A stretch of DNA of 64,000 bases from Acidobacteriota bacterium. GTDB lineage: Bacteria > Acidobacteriota > Terriglobia > Bryobacterales > Bryobacteraceae. Shown here one piece after another: positions 9,133 through 17,347 of this stretch (within the stretch, counting starts at the first letter, position 1; the number at the start of each line of letters is the position of its first letter). The translations under genes were made by a program, and so were the position numbers. The notes beneath the pieces were generated by a model. The model saw only the letters and a program-made list of their open reading frames with translations, did no database searches and was not told where the DNA came from. Where the stretch lies: contig JACQDF010000030.1 of assembly GCA_016201205.1 (NCBI GenBank), positions 26,302 through 90,301 of the forward strand, read 5' to 3'.

Positions 9133-10419
9133 TCAGCGACGGTCCATCGGCACGAAATTGCGCCGCGCCGCGCCCAGATAGAGCTGCTTGGGACGCGCAA
9201 TCTTCTGATCGGCGTCCACCAGCATCTCTTCGTAATGGGTGAGCCATCCGGCCGTGCGAGGGATGGCGAACATCACCGTGAACATGTCCATCGGCAGCCC
9301 CATGGCTTCGTAAATGATGCCCGAATAAAAGTCCACGTTGGGATAGAGCTTGCGTTTGATGAAGTAGTCGTCTTCCAGCGCGATCCGCTCCAGCTCGACG
9401 GCGATATCGATCAGCGGGTTCCTGCCGGTCACTTCGAAGACCTGATCGGCGGTCCGCTTGATGATGCGGGCGCGGGGGTCGTAGTTCTTGTAGACGCGGT
9501 GGCCGAAGCCCATCAGACGCACGTCTCCGGCCTTGACCCGCTGGACATACTCCGGGATGCGGTCCTTGCTGCCGATGCTGCGGAGCATCTTCAACACAGC
9601 CTCATTGGCGCCGCCGTGCAGCGGGCCGTAGAGCGCTGCCGCCGCCGCCGCCAGCGAGCTGTAGGGATCCGTGTTGGCGCTGCCGACGCTGCGCATCGCT
9701 GTCGTCGAGCAGTTTTGCTCGTGATCGGCATGCAGAATAAACAGAATGTCCAGCGCCCGCTCCATCACCGGGTTCGGCTTGTACTTCCCTTCGGTTTTCC
9801 GGAACATCATGTTCAGGAAGTTGCCGGTGTAGGAGAGGTCATTGTCCGGGTAGGCGTACGGCATGCCGATGTTGTGACGGTACGTGAACGCGCCGATGGT
9901 CGGCACTTTGGCCACCAGGCGGAAAAACTGCTTGCGGCGGATGGCGGCGTCGTGGATATTCTTCGCTTCCGGATAAAACGTGGAAAGCGCGGCCACCGTG
10001 CTCACGAACATGCCCATCGGATGCGCGTCGTAACGGAAGCCGGCGATGAACTGCTTCACGTTCTCATGCAGGATCGTGTGGTGGGTGACCTGGTGAACGA
10101 AGTCATCCAGTTGCTGGCGCGCGGGCAGCTCGCCGTTGTGGAGCAGGTAAGCCACTTCCAGGAACGTGCAGGTTTCGGCGAGCTGCTCGATCGGGTAGCC
10201 GCGATACTCGAGGATCCCTTTGTCGCCGTCGATGTACGTGATCGAGCTTTTGCAGGCGGCGGTGTTCACAAATCCGGGATCATAGGTGCACAGACCGGGA
10301 TCATCGTCAGCGACTTTGATCTGGCGCAGGTCCGTTGCCCGAATCGAGTCGTGCTCAATCGGAAGAGTATAGGCTTTACCGGTGCGGTTGTCCGTGATCG
10401 TGAGGGTCTGGTTCGACAT
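9133..10419 (-). CDS. gltA: Citrate synthase
   Basis: Type II (hexameric-type) citrate synthase of 428 residues, condensing oxaloacetate and acetyl-CoA in the TCA cycle. Catalytic segments are all present: HADHEQNCSTTAMR, GPLHGGANEAV (catalytic His), MGFGHRVYKNYDPRA (His and Arg for oxaloacetate) and PNVDFYSGIIYEAMGLP (catalytic Asp). The N-terminal beta-rich domain (TLTITDNRTGKAYTLPI) and the ICTYDPGF-like start of the catalytic core (here LCTYDPGFVNTA) fit the family length. It lies 19 bases after a thioredoxin-like gene and 9 bases before the M20 peptidase on the same strand, so these three are likely one transcript, although no functional link is obvious. Confidence 0.97.
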   Translation of the reverse strand: MSNQTLTITDNRTGKAYTLPIEHDSIRATDLRQIKVADDDPGLCTYDPGFVNTAACKSSITYIDGDKGILEYRGYPIEQLAETCTFLEVAYLLHNGELPARQQLDDFVHQVTHHTILHENVKQFIAGFRYDAHPMGMFVSTVAALSTFYPEAKNIHDAAIRRKQFFRLVAKVPTIGAFTYRHNIGMPYAYPDNDLSYTGNFLNMMFRKTEGKYKPNPVMERALDILFILHADHEQNCSTTAMRSVGSANTDPYSSLAAAAAALYGPLHGGANEAVLKMLRSIGSKDRIPEYVQRVKAGDVRLMGFGHRVYKNYDPRARIIKRTADQVFEVTGRNPLIDIAVELERIALEDDYFIKRKLYPNVDFYSGIIYEAMGLPMDMFTVMFAIPRTAGWLTHYEEMLVDADQKIARPKQLYLGAARRNFVPMDRR

Positions 10420-10438
10420 GAGCTTTGCCGTCCCAATT

Positions 10439-10978
10439 CTACCGTTTTTTCTGGGACGCCCCCGGCAATACTTTCTCGATCTCGGCGGAGAGAGTTTTCA
10501 CGCTGATCACGCCTCTGTTGGCCTCGTCGTGGTCGAGGTCGTTGCGTATGTAGCCCTCCGGATCGATCAGAAACAGATGCGGGAAGCTGACGGTGGGGTT
10601 TTTCGGGGTGATCTTCAAGTACGAGGCGGCCATCTGGCCGCAATCAAACAGGATCGGCGATGTGATGTTGTTCTCAGCGATGTATTTGTTGACGTTGTCG
10701 ATCGTGTCCGGCTGGATCACGACGCTGAGAATCTGGATGCGGTCGCCGTATTTCGCTTTCACCTGTTCGAGAACGCCGCTGATCGTCTTGCAGGTGGGAC
10801 ACTTGGTCTGCATGAATTCGATCAGCAGCACCTTGCCGCGATAGTCGGCCGGATCGTGCTGGCGGATGGTGCGGTCGGGCAAGGAGAACCCGGGCGCTCT
10901 GCGCCCCGAGAGGGCGCCGCTGGCAAACACGTCGAGAGCGCAGAAAAAAGCAAGGGTGAGGATGCTGATGCGCAGCAT
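10439..10978 (-). CDS. TlpA-like thioredoxin-fold protein, exported
   Basis: A thiol-disulfide oxidoreductase of 179 residues with an N-terminal signal peptide (LRISILTLAFFCALDVFA). The thioredoxin active site is FMQTKCPTCKTI (CxxC), and the later cis-Pro strand is NPTVSFPHLFLIDPEG. The C-terminus carries an extra helix (VISVKTLSAEIEKVL). An in-frame TTG at 10987 would add three residues; the ATG at 10978 gives a normal signal peptide and is preferred, though GGAG lies only 3 bases from it. It is transcribed away from a second thioredoxin-fold gene starting at 11062, in which the first cysteine is replaced by an in-frame UGA. The two divergent genes may be a periplasmic redox pair. Confidence 0.85.
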   Translation of the reverse strand: MLRISILTLAFFCALDVFASGALSGRRAPGFSLPDRTIRQHDPADYRGKVLLIEFMQTKCPTCKTISGVLEQVKAKYGDRIQILSVVIQPDTIDNVNKYIAENNITSPILFDCGQMAASYLKITPKNPTVSFPHLFLIDPEGYIRNDLDHDEANRGVISVKTLSAEIEKVLPGASQKKR

Positions 10979-11061
10979 AAACTCCAAGGTAACATGCCGG
11001 ATGCGGGCGGCTGCCCACGGGGCCTCACCACGGGCCGGCTGCCCGTAGTAAGCTCAACCAT

Positions 11062-11598
11062 ATGAGGGAAAGCATCTTTACTGCCGCACTGGCGGCCGCA
11101 TTCGCCCAGGCTTGCTGGAGCGCCGACGCGGTCCGCCCCGCCCCGGACTACACAGTTATGCTCCCCGGCGGCAGAGAGGTGAAGCTCGGCGATTACCGTG
11201 GCAAGGTGCTGTCTTTGGCCTTCATTCTCACCACTTGAACGCATTGCCAGGCGCACGCTCAGGTCATGAGCGGAATCTACAATCAGTACAAAGCACAAGG
11301 GCTGGAGGTCCTGCTGGCGGCCATAAACCAGGATCCGCAGGTGCCCCAATTCATCCGCACTTTCAACCTCCCCTTTGCGGTCGGCACAACCGACGAGGTA
11401 CGGGCGCGGAACTTCCTGCAAATCTCGGCGGTGACGAGGGCGTTTGTGCCGTGGCTGGTGATCATCGACCGCAAAGGAATGATCCGCGAGCAGCAATATG
11501 GCGACTCGCCGTTCTTCCAGAACCAGCAGCAGAACATCCGGAGCATGGTCGAGAAACTGCTGTCGGAACGAGCGCCGGGAACGGGGAAAAAGAAGTGA
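11062..11598 (+). CDS. Thioredoxin-fold selenoprotein (UxxC), exported
   Basis: Read through the TGA at 11236-11238, the frame from ATG 11062 to TGA 11596-11598 encodes 178 residues. It has an N-terminal leader ([18 protein letters not shown]), an AhpC/TlpA-type beta strand [11 protein letters not shown], then Sec59-Thr-His-Cys62, followed by [19 protein letters not shown] and [21 protein letters not shown] falls exactly where redoxin-family proteins have the first Cys of CxxC, and the frame is coherent on both sides, so selenocysteine fits better than a nonsense mutation. A SECIS-like hairpin lies at 11256-11272. The start is the only ATG giving a leader; a -10-like TAGTAA lies just upstream, so the mRNA may have almost no leader. 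The stop overlaps the next gene start (TGATG), indicating coupling. Confidence 0.85.
11256..11272 (+). promoter_or_regulatory. Putative bacterial SECIS hairpin
   Basis: CGCTCA pairs perfectly with TGAGCG (6 bp) around a five-base loop GGTCA. The loop begins 23 bases after the UGA at 11236-11238. Bacterial SECIS elements sit just 3' of the UGA inside the reading frame and need a small apical loop with a G near its start; the GGUC loop resembles that of E. coli fdhF. This would recruit SelB with Sec-tRNA. Confidence 0.75.
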
Positions 11599-12500
11599 TG
11601 ACACGCAGGAGCCTGATGGCGGGGTCCGCGCTGGCGGCAGCCGCGCGCGGCAACGCCCAGAGCGCCCGGCCGGGGCGCATCCGGCTGGCCGTATCCACTT
11701 ACTCTTACTGGCATTTTCGCGGCGACCGGTATCCGGTCGAGAAGGTGATCGAAGATGCCGCGCGGCTGGGATTCGACGGCGTCGAGATTCTTCATCGCCA
11801 GATGGCGGGCGAGGACCGCGCCTATCTGAACAAGCTCAAGCAGCTCGCCTTTCAGCTCGGGCTGGCGTTGCCGATGCTGTCGATTCACCAGGACTTCGTC
11901 TGGCCGAAACCGGAAGACCGCAAACGCAACATCGAACACACGGTGCATTGCATCGATCTGGCCCACCAGATGGGCATCCCGTGCATCCGGCTCAACTCCG
12001 GCCGGTGGAAAACGGTCCAGTCCTTCGACGATCTCATGAAGGTGAAGGGGGACGAGCCGCCGCTCTCCGGATTCACGGACGCGGACGGGATCAGGTGGTG
12101 TATCGAGTCGATTCAGGAGTGCCTGCCGGCCGCGGAAAAGGCCGGCGTCCTGCTGGCGCTGGAGAATCATTGGGGCCTGACAACGCGCACCGAGACCCTG
12201 CTGCGCATTCACAAAGCGGTCCAGTCGGCGTGGCTGGGAATCAATCTCGACACCGGCAATTTTCCCGGCGAGCCGTACGGGGAAATCGAGAAGCTTGCGC
12301 CGCACGCCAGCATCGTACAGGCAAAAACCTACCACGGCGGCGGCGTATGGTACACGCTGGATCTGGATTACAAGCGTATCGCGGGGATCTTGAAGAAGGC
12401 GGGATTCCACGGATGGGTGTCGCTGGAAATGGAAGGGAATGAGGCTGCGTCGACGGCTGTCCCCAAGAGCCTGGCCATACTGCGCGAAGCGTTTGGCTGA
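11598..12500 (+). CDS. Sugar phosphate isomerase/epimerase-like TIM-barrel protein, Tat-type leader
   Basis: A protein of 300 residues of the xylose-isomerase-like TIM barrel family (AP_endonuc_2 fold). The N-terminus [17 protein letters not shown] is a twin-arginine-type leader, so it probably acts in the periplasm. Fold-typical segments are [47 protein letters not shown] (metal Glu), [15 protein letters not shown] (metal Asp), [11 protein letters not shown] and [11 protein letters not shown] (last metal Glu). The start ATG overlaps the stop of the selenoprotein by one base (TGATG). The link between a redox selenoprotein and an exported sugar epimerase-like enzyme is unexplained; the substrate is unknown. 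Confidence 0.85.
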   Translation: MTRRSLMAGSALAAAARGNAQSARPGRIRLAVSTYSYWHFRGDRYPVEKVIEDAARLGFDGVEILHRQMAGEDRAYLNKLKQLAFQLGLALPMLSIHQDFVWPKPEDRKRNIEHTVHCIDLAHQMGIPCIRLNSGRWKTVQSFDDLMKVKGDEPPLSGFTDADGIRWCIESIQECLPAAEKAGVLLALENHWGLTTRTETLLRIHKAVQSAWLGINLDTGNFPGEPYGEIEKLAPHASIVQAKTYHGGGVWYTLDLDYKRIAGILKKAGFHGWVSLEMEGNEAASTAVPKSLAILREAFG

Positions 12501-12521
12501 TCCGCAGGCCCAGCGGTTCTG

Positions 12522-13526
12522 TCAGGTCTGACTCGACACAAAAAAATCGATCTTGTGAAGCAGGGCTTCGAAGGTGATCCCGAACACCGGCAGCACAATC
12601 CAGGCGGCTCGCACCGGCAGCATCACTTCCCGCTGCTGCACCTGCACCGTGATGTCCAGAAGAGACGCCAGTGCGTGAGCCACCTGTCGTTTGACAATGT
12701 CCAAAGTCTCTACCCGCAGCATGAACACGAGAATCGCCGAGTGGTCCCAGGAAAAGAACTGGTCGGCTGGCGAGAGGTTGGTGGCCAGTTGTTCGGAAAT
12801 CGCGAAAACAAGATTGTCGGCAACACCTCGTCCAAAGCGATCTGTGACGACGCGATACCGCTCGGCGGCAAAGACGGCCGCGTAGGCGTGATCGCCAGCC
12901 TCAATGGCGGCGAGGAGTACGCGCTCGGCCTGCTTGCGCGTCGGGAAGCCGGTCGCCGATTCAAACTCCGCCTCCCCTGCAATGGTGAAGCCCGGCGCAT
13001 TCTTGGCGTGAGCCTCCAGTTGCTGTTTCAGCCCACTCAGGTTCCGGACTGTATCGTCCCGCTGTTTTTGATGTTCCTCGCGGATGGCTCGAAGGTGGTC
13101 CGCGAGTGAGTTTTTCAGAGTCAGGAAATCCTCTGCGCTATAGGCTCGTTCAATCTTCCGCTCCACCTCTTGCAACTGCACCGCCAAGGATTGGCTGGTT
13201 TTGCCAAGATCCACGATCGTATGGGAGAGCATGGAGATCATCTGGTGGAGATACGCATGGTGCATCCGGAAGTGCTGCGCGGCCCGCCGGTTGTATTCTT
13301 CCAGCGCCTTGTTGGCGGCGCCGGTCAGAACGAGCACATTCTCGTGATTGGGGTCCTCATCCAACTGGCGGAGAATCTCGTCGATGTCGGATCGGAATTT
13401 CGCGTGATCGTCCTCATTCACGGCGATGGAATGCAGGCCGATGCCCTGGATGAGCAGAGATAACCCCCGGAAAAAGGCGCCGGCTTTGTCAGCCGAGCTA
13501 TCGAGGTATTTACGCAGTGAGATCAC
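12522..13526 (-). CDS. Degenerate GGDEF-domain protein with coiled-coil N-terminus
   Basis: A protein of 334 residues with no signal peptide. The first two thirds are helical and charged, with a likely coiled coil across SLAVQLQEVERKIERAYS to EEHQKQRDDTVRNLSG. The last 140 residues keep the outline of a diguanylate cyclase: RKQAERVLLAAIEAGDHAYAAVF, then ERYRVVTDRFGRGVADNLVF for the FGHxxGD helix, then FFSWDHSAILVFM where the RxGGDEF turn should be. The catalytic Gly-Gly-Asp/Glu-Glu-Phe is replaced by SWDHS, so cyclase activity is unlikely; it could be a c-di-GMP or GTP sensor or a purely structural domain. Start is GTG 13526 with AAGGA 8 bases upstream. It is divergent from a hemerythrin gene. 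Confidence 0.65.
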   Translation of the reverse strand: MISLRKYLDSSADKAGAFFRGLSLLIQGIGLHSIAVNEDDHAKFRSDIDEILRQLDEDPNHENVLVLTGAANKALEEYNRRAAQHFRMHHAYLHQMISMLSHTIVDLGKTSQSLAVQLQEVERKIERAYSAEDFLTLKNSLADHLRAIREEHQKQRDDTVRNLSGLKQQLEAHAKNAPGFTIAGEAEFESATGFPTRKQAERVLLAAIEAGDHAYAAVFAAERYRVVTDRFGRGVADNLVFAISEQLATNLSPADQFFSWDHSAILVFMLRVETLDIVKRQVAHALASLLDITVQVQQREVMLPVRAAWIVLPVFGITFEALLHKIDFFVSSQT

Positions 13527-13591
13527 GGCCGGCTTCCTTTACGACTTATCGGCCGGCAGGACGGGATTCTGCGGATGGAGAAGCTGTTTTG

Positions 13592-13605
13592 GTGACCTAG
13601 GTCAC
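13592..13605. promoter_or_regulatory. Perfect palindrome GTGA-N6-TCAC, Crp/Fnr-family operator candidate
   Basis: GTGACCTAGGTCAC is a perfect 14-bp palindrome in the 128-base divergent region between the GGDEF-like gene and the hemerythrin gene, 49 bases before the hemerythrin ATG. The GTGA-N6-TCAC layout is the core of Crp/Fnr-superfamily sites. Regulators of that family that respond to oxygen or nitric oxide often control hemerythrin-like genes. Confidence 0.55.
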
Positions 13606-13654
13606 TGTGGCTGGGCGGCGCTTGCTCCAGAATCAGGCTCTGGAGGCATTCCCA

Positions 13655-14176
13655 ATGACCCACCCGGTTGAATTGCTGATCAACGAACACCGCCTGATCG
13701 AACGAGTGCTTGACGAACTGGAGCAGCGGCTGTCTGGAGACGCGTTTCCCGCGGAGTTTCTCGAGAAGGCCCTCGATTTCTTCATCCGCTTTGCCGACGG
13801 CGTCCACCATCACAAGGAAGAGCAAGTGCTGTTTCCGGCGCTGGCTGCGGCCGGCGTTCCCGTCGAGGGAGGCCCCATCGGGGTGATGCTCGATGAGCAC
13901 CAGTTTGGACGGCACTGCCTGAGGATGATAGGAGCGAACCTGCCCGCGGCTCTCCAGGGGAGCGAGGAATCCGAAGTCCAAGTGCGGCAATATGCGGCCC
14001 AGTACCTTGAACTGCTGAGGCGCCACATCTGGAAGGAAGACAACGTGCTGTTTCAGATTGCGCAGCGCGTTCTGTGCTCGTCCGGCGACGTGGCGGCACT
14101 CGAAAAGCAATTTCGCGAAGTGCCGAATCCGCTGGAAGAGCTGGTGGCCGAGCTGACCGGCGCCGGCGTCCGCTAG
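13655..14176 (+). CDS. Hemerythrin-like HHE-domain protein
   Basis: A protein of 173 residues with a four-helix diiron hemerythrin fold. Candidate ligands lie in the expected order: INEHRLIERV (helix 1 His), GVHHHKEEQVLFP (helix 2 His and Glu), LDEHQFGRHCLRM (helix 3 His) and RRHIWKEDNVLF (helix 4 His and Asp/Glu). Such HHE proteins bind or sense O2 or NO or help repair Fe-S centres. Start is ATG 13655 with GGAGG 8 bases upstream; an earlier in-frame start at 13607 is rejected because it reads through that ribosome-binding site. A Crp/Fnr-type palindrome lies just upstream, which would fit oxygen/NO-responsive control. Confidence 0.88.
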   Translation: MTHPVELLINEHRLIERVLDELEQRLSGDAFPAEFLEKALDFFIRFADGVHHHKEEQVLFPALAAAGVPVEGGPIGVMLDEHQFGRHCLRMIGANLPAALQGSEESEVQVRQYAAQYLELLRRHIWKEDNVLFQIAQRVLCSSGDVAALEKQFREVPNPLEELVAELTGAGVR

Positions 14177-14443
14177 TCACTTTGTCTTTGTGGATTTTCC
14201 GCCCGCTTTGAAGAGGAAGATCCTGGCGCTTGGAGGGGGCTGCCAAACAACAGGCGCTTGCAGCCGGCGAAGGCCGAGAACAGTACGGCCCACTCCTTCA
14301 AGCGCGCGCGCCTTCGCGCCTGAGCGCCTGAGTCGTTAGCCCGACATCCAGCCGGCATGGAGGTCGAGCATTCGAAACTCTCAATTCCTCGCGTAAGGGG
14401 TCGCCGCGCACGGCGGCAGCACGTCGGCGGCCTGAGCATCATC
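14177..14443. other. Intergenic stretch without a supported gene
   Basis: No reading frame here has a recognisable product or ribosome-binding site. A 93-codon minus-strand frame reads through, but it is Arg/Ser/Pro-rich as expected for a GC-rich shadow. I see no repeat or RNA gene. Confidence 0.5.
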
Positions 14444-14722
14444 TCACGGAACACGCTCGCCTTTCGGGGCCTGAGCAGGAAGCAGAAAAGTCTTGATCAA
14501 CTCACCCTCGCCGCAGACTGTCATACCGGAGAATCGCTTGTACCACAGACCCTCGAGTACCTCGGGCTCGCCGTCAAGCCACTTGGCCAGCAGTTCTAAC
14601 TGAGATGCGGGAATCTTCCGGCTCTGGACGCGGTCTAGCAGATGCTGAAACAGAGCGGGTGGAACATATTGGCGGCGGACTCTCGGCACGACCTGATCCC
14701 TAGCTTCCCGACCCTCTAGCAT
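14444..14722 (-). CDS. Small conserved-looking protein, 92 aa, second gene of an RHH module
   Basis: I cannot name a family. The central part (YVPPALFQHLLDRVQ, ASQLELLAKWLDGEP, WYKRFSGMTVCGEGELIK) looks like a genuine folded domain, with one Cys in the turn VCGEGE. The last residues LLPAQAPKGERV are Pro-rich. It starts 4 bases after the stop of an RHH-type regulator and is surely co-transcribed with it. A toxin or effector partner of that regulator is one possibility; a simple accessory protein is another. Start is ATG 14722, but an internal GTG (VPRVRRQYV) could also serve. Base composition is visibly lower in GC than the neighbouring genes, hinting at acquisition. Confidence 0.6.
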   Translation of the reverse strand: MLEGREARDQVVPRVRRQYVPPALFQHLLDRVQSRKIPASQLELLAKWLDGEPEVLEGLWYKRFSGMTVCGEGELIKTFLLPAQAPKGERVP

Positions 14723-14726
14723 CTAG

Positions 14727-15068
14727 CTAGATCCCATAGAAGCCGCGAGTGAGACGCTCTTTGATCCGTGCCGCCTCAACCGGATTCGAGGCCGCCGCGA
14801 GCCGTTTGGCTAGAAGGCCCAATTCTTCGGGGCTAAGGCGATTCCCCTTGCCCTCCAGGACGGCAAGTTCCGCGGTTTCGAGTGCGACCTCTTCCCCAGT
14901 TGGCTTTCGCGCCACCACCCGGCTCCCGGTTAGCGCCTGCCGCACGAACCAGTGATAGACGGCCAATGCGCTCTTGATCACCTCCGTTCGCTTGGAGCGC
15001 GTCAACTCGGCCATCTGGTCAACCAGTGCAAGTTCGTTCGGTGTCAGGACGGGCTGGATTCTTGCCAT
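14727..15068 (-). CDS. Ribbon-helix-helix-type DNA-binding protein (antitoxin-like)
   Basis: A protein of 113 residues. The first 45 residues fit a CopG/Arc-type ribbon-helix-helix: RIQPVLTPNELALVDQM then TRSKRTEVIKSALAVYHWFV, a short beta strand followed by two helices. The C-terminal half is a charged helical extension (LSPEELGLLAKRLAAA) of the sort antitoxins use to bind their partner. It is the first gene of a two-gene operon with the 92-residue protein 4 bases downstream. Such pairs are often toxin-antitoxin modules, but the partner is not a recognised toxin, so that role is inference only. Confidence 0.6.
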   Translation of the reverse strand: MARIQPVLTPNELALVDQMAELTRSKRTEVIKSALAVYHWFVRQALTGSRVVARKPTGEEVALETAELAVLEGKGNRLSPEELGLLAKRLAAASNPVEAARIKERLTRGFYGI

Positions 15069-15582
15069 ACTCGGATATCCTCAGTTTCTGTGTTTATTCT
15101 ACTCCTTTCTGTCCACGTTGTCGAGCGCGGGACAGCACTCGCCTGCAGTCTTGGGTTGGCCAGGGGATAGGACACCCCTTCCAATCCGCCTTTGTTCCCG
15201 TTGTGTAGCGCTCGGGGAGCCACATCGAGACGGATGCAGATGCGAAACCGCCCGGTCGGTTAGCACCTTCCCGCACGGAGCCCTTCTCCTGGTTTCGACC
15301 GTCGGCGAGGCCAGGTTATCGGAACCGGGTACCACCCGAAGTCACTACGACCAGACGGCCCTTGAGTTCCAATCTCAGCACGTCCTGGGGGTGCTTAACG
15401 GTTTTGGGGATTGAGCTTGTTCGGCCTCGAAATCCGCTCCCTAACGGTCGCGGCTCGGCAACGGTTACTGAGCCGCGAGCGTCAGCGAGCGGTCAGGCTC
15501 CCCCAAACGGTTAAGCACCCCGGGACTGGTCGGCGAGTCCCCGTCGGCGAACGTCAATTCGCTAGGATAAAGAACGAAGGGC
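15069..15582. other. Non-coding gap with nested inverted repeats
   Basis: About 510 bases without a believable gene. The right half holds a long inverted repeat (arms about 15383-15411 and 15499-15527) enclosing one copy of a dispersed palindromic repeat (15434-15492). The left half (15069-15380) shows no recognisable RNA or protein signal. The region separates the RHH module from rpiB and may be scar tissue of an insertion. Confidence 0.6.
15383..15527. repeat. Inverted repeat enclosing a REP-like palindrome (repeat copy A)
   Basis: The outer arms contain GGGTGCTTAACGGTTTTGGG on the left and CCCAAACGGTTAAGCACCCC on the right, about 20 of 22 positions complementary. Inside lie CCGCTCCCTAACGGTCGC (from 15434) and GAGCCGCGAGCGTCAGCG (from 15470), the two arms of the repeat found again near 39.1, 44.7 and 53.6 kb. 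The whole segment can fold into one long hairpin, like a non-autonomous mobile element. Confidence 0.7.
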
Positions 15583-16059
15583 ATGAGAATCTCGATTGGC
15601 GCCGACCACGCCGGGTTTTCCCTCAAGGAGCAACTGCGGGAGAAACTGGCGGCGCAGGGGCACGAGGTCATCGATCACGGGACCAACAGCATGGACTCTG
15701 CCGATTATCCCGACTTCGCGGTGAAGGTAGCCGAGGACGTGGGGCAAGGCCGGGTGGAACGAGGCATCCTGGTCTGCTCGACGGGCGTCGGCATGTCGAT
15801 CGCGGCGAACAAGATTCCCGGCGTCCGCGCGGCGCTGGCCTGGGATCCGGACGAAGTGCGCCTGACCCGTGAGCACAACGACGCCAACGTCCTCACCCTG
15901 GGCGCCAAGTACCTGGGCCTCGATCAGGCCGGGCAGCTCGTATCGATTTTTCTCGAAACAGAGTTCCAGGGCGGCCGGCACGCACGGCGCCTCGCCAAGA
16001 TCGCTGACACGGAAGATCGCGTCCGCAACAATTCGGGCAAGCAAGGAGAAGCGGAATAG
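15583..16059 (+). CDS. rpiB: Ribose-5-phosphate isomerase B
   Basis: RpiB of 158 residues interconverts ribose-5-phosphate and ribulose-5-phosphate in the pentose phosphate pathway. The family signature is complete: [13 protein letters not shown] at the N-terminus, [16 protein letters not shown] with the catalytic Cys, [15 protein letters not shown], and [15 protein letters not shown] near the C-terminus with phosphate-binding His and Arg. It lies one base before glyA, and the two are probably co-transcribed, followed by a glycosyltransferase. Confidence 0.96.
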   Translation: MRISIGADHAGFSLKEQLREKLAAQGHEVIDHGTNSMDSADYPDFAVKVAEDVGQGRVERGILVCSTGVGMSIAANKIPGVRAALAWDPDEVRLTREHNDANVLTLGAKYLGLDQAGQLVSIFLETEFQGGRHARRLAKIADTEDRVRNNSGKQGEAE

Positions 16060-16060
16060 C

Positions 16061-17347
16061 ATGACCGAACAGGAGCGCATGGAGCGGCCGCTGGCCGAGG
16101 TGGATCCGGAAGTGCAGGACGCGATTCGTCAGGAAATCGAGCGTCAGCATTCCGGACTCGAATTGATCGCCAGCGAGAATTTCACTTCCGAGGCCGTGCT
16201 GGAAGCGACCGCCAGCGTGTTCACCAACAAGTACGCCGAGGGGTATCCCGGCAGGCGGTACTATGGCGGGTGCGAATTCACGGACGTTGTGGAGAATCTG
16301 GCGCGCGACCGCGCCAAGGCGCTGTTTCGCGCCGAGCACGCCAACGCGCAGCCGCATTCGGGATCGCAGGCCAATGAGGCTGCCTATGCCGCCGTGCTCA
16401 GCCCCGGGGACACGATCCTTGGAATGAACCTCTCGCACGGCGGGCACCTGACTCACGGCCATCATCTGAACTTCTCCGGCAAGACCTATAAAGTGATTCC
16501 CTACGGTGTGCGGCCCGAGGACGAGCGGATTGACTATGACGAGCTCGCCCGCCTGGCCGACGGCCACAAACCGAAGATGATCATAGCCGGCGGCAGCGCC
16601 TATCCGCGGATCATCGACTTCCGGAAGTTCCGTGAGATCGCCGATTCCGCCGGCGCCGTCCTGCTGGTGGACATGGCGCATTTTTCCGGGCTGGTTGCCG
16701 CTGGCCTGTATCCGAACCCCTGTGACTGGGCTGACATCGTCACCACGACGACGCACAAGACGCTGCGCGGCCCGCGCGCGGGTCTGATCCTCTGTAAGGG
16801 GAAATTTGCCGCTGCCGTCGACAAGAGCCTGTTCCCCGGCGTGCAAGGCGGTCCGCTGGTGCATGTGATCGCAGCCAAAGCGGTTGCGCTGAAAGAAGCG
16901 ATGACGCCGGAGTTCGTCACCTACCAAAAGCAGGTGATCCTCAACGCTCAGGCGCTGGCCGAGGAACTGGCGCTCGCCGGCTTCCGGATTGTTTCCGGCG
17001 GCACGGACACGCATCTGCTGCTGGTGGACGTATTCGCCAAAGGCGTCCGCGGCAAGGAAGCCGAACAAGCCCTGGACCGCGCCCATATCACCGTCAACAA
17101 GAACACCATCCCGTTCGACGCTAATCCGCCTCTCAATCCCAGCGGCGTGCGTCTGGGCTCCCCCGCAGTCACCACTCGCGGGTTCCGCGAAACCGAGATG
17201 AGAGAAGTCGGCAGGCTCATCGCCGATGTGCTGGTGAACATCCAGTCCGCCGAGACGATCGGTTCGGTGGGCCGGCGCGTGCTCGCATTGACCGGGAAGT
17301 TTCCATTGTACCGCTGGAAACTGGCCCCGGCCGCCATCGCCCGTTGA
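16061..17347 (+). CDS. glyA: Serine hydroxymethyltransferase
   Basis: PLP-dependent enzyme of 428 residues that moves the serine hydroxymethyl group to tetrahydrofolate. It feeds one-carbon units into purine synthesis, whose purQLF genes are also in this window. Key segments: [59 protein letters not shown], and the PLP lysine in [14 protein letters not shown]. The frame is open upstream to 15869, but the ATG at 16061 gives the normal N-terminus and has AAGGAG upstream. The next gene starts on the base after its stop. Confidence 0.97.
   Translation: MTEQERMERPLAEVDPEVQDAIRQEIERQHSGLELIASENFTSEAVLEATASVFTNKYAEGYPGRRYYGGCEFTDVVENLARDRAKALFRAEHANAQPHSGSQANEAAYAAVLSPGDTILGMNLSHGGHLTHGHHLNFSGKTYKVIPYGVRPEDERIDYDELARLADGHKPKMIIAGGSAYPRIIDFRKFREIADSAGAVLLVDMAHFSGLVAAGLYPNPCDWADIVTTTTHKTLRGPRAGLILCKGKFAAAVDKSLFPGVQGGPLVHVIAAKAVALKEAMTPEFVTYQKQVILNAQALAEELALAGFRIVSGGTDTHLLLVDVFAKGVRGKEAEQALDRAHITVNKNTIPFDANPPLNPSGVRLGSPAVTTRGFRETEMREVGRLIADVLVNIQSAETIGSVGRRVLALTGKFPLYRWKLAPAAIAR

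Noticed and set aside
8038..10506. Long plus-strand frame (822 codons) opposite the M20 peptidase and citrate synthase genes
   Set aside because: Its composition is His/Arg/Val-rich without motifs, while the minus strand encodes two complete, motif-bearing enzymes. It is a GC-driven shadow.
11236..11238. Reading the UGA as a nonsense mutation and the two halves as a pseudogene
   Set aside because: The UGA is exactly at the redox Cys position, is followed by a SECIS-like hairpin, the frame is otherwise intact, and a second gene in the window shows the same pattern.
14173..14454. 93-codon minus-strand frame after the hemerythrin gene
   Set aside because: Low-complexity Arg/Ser/Pro composition and no ribosome-binding site.
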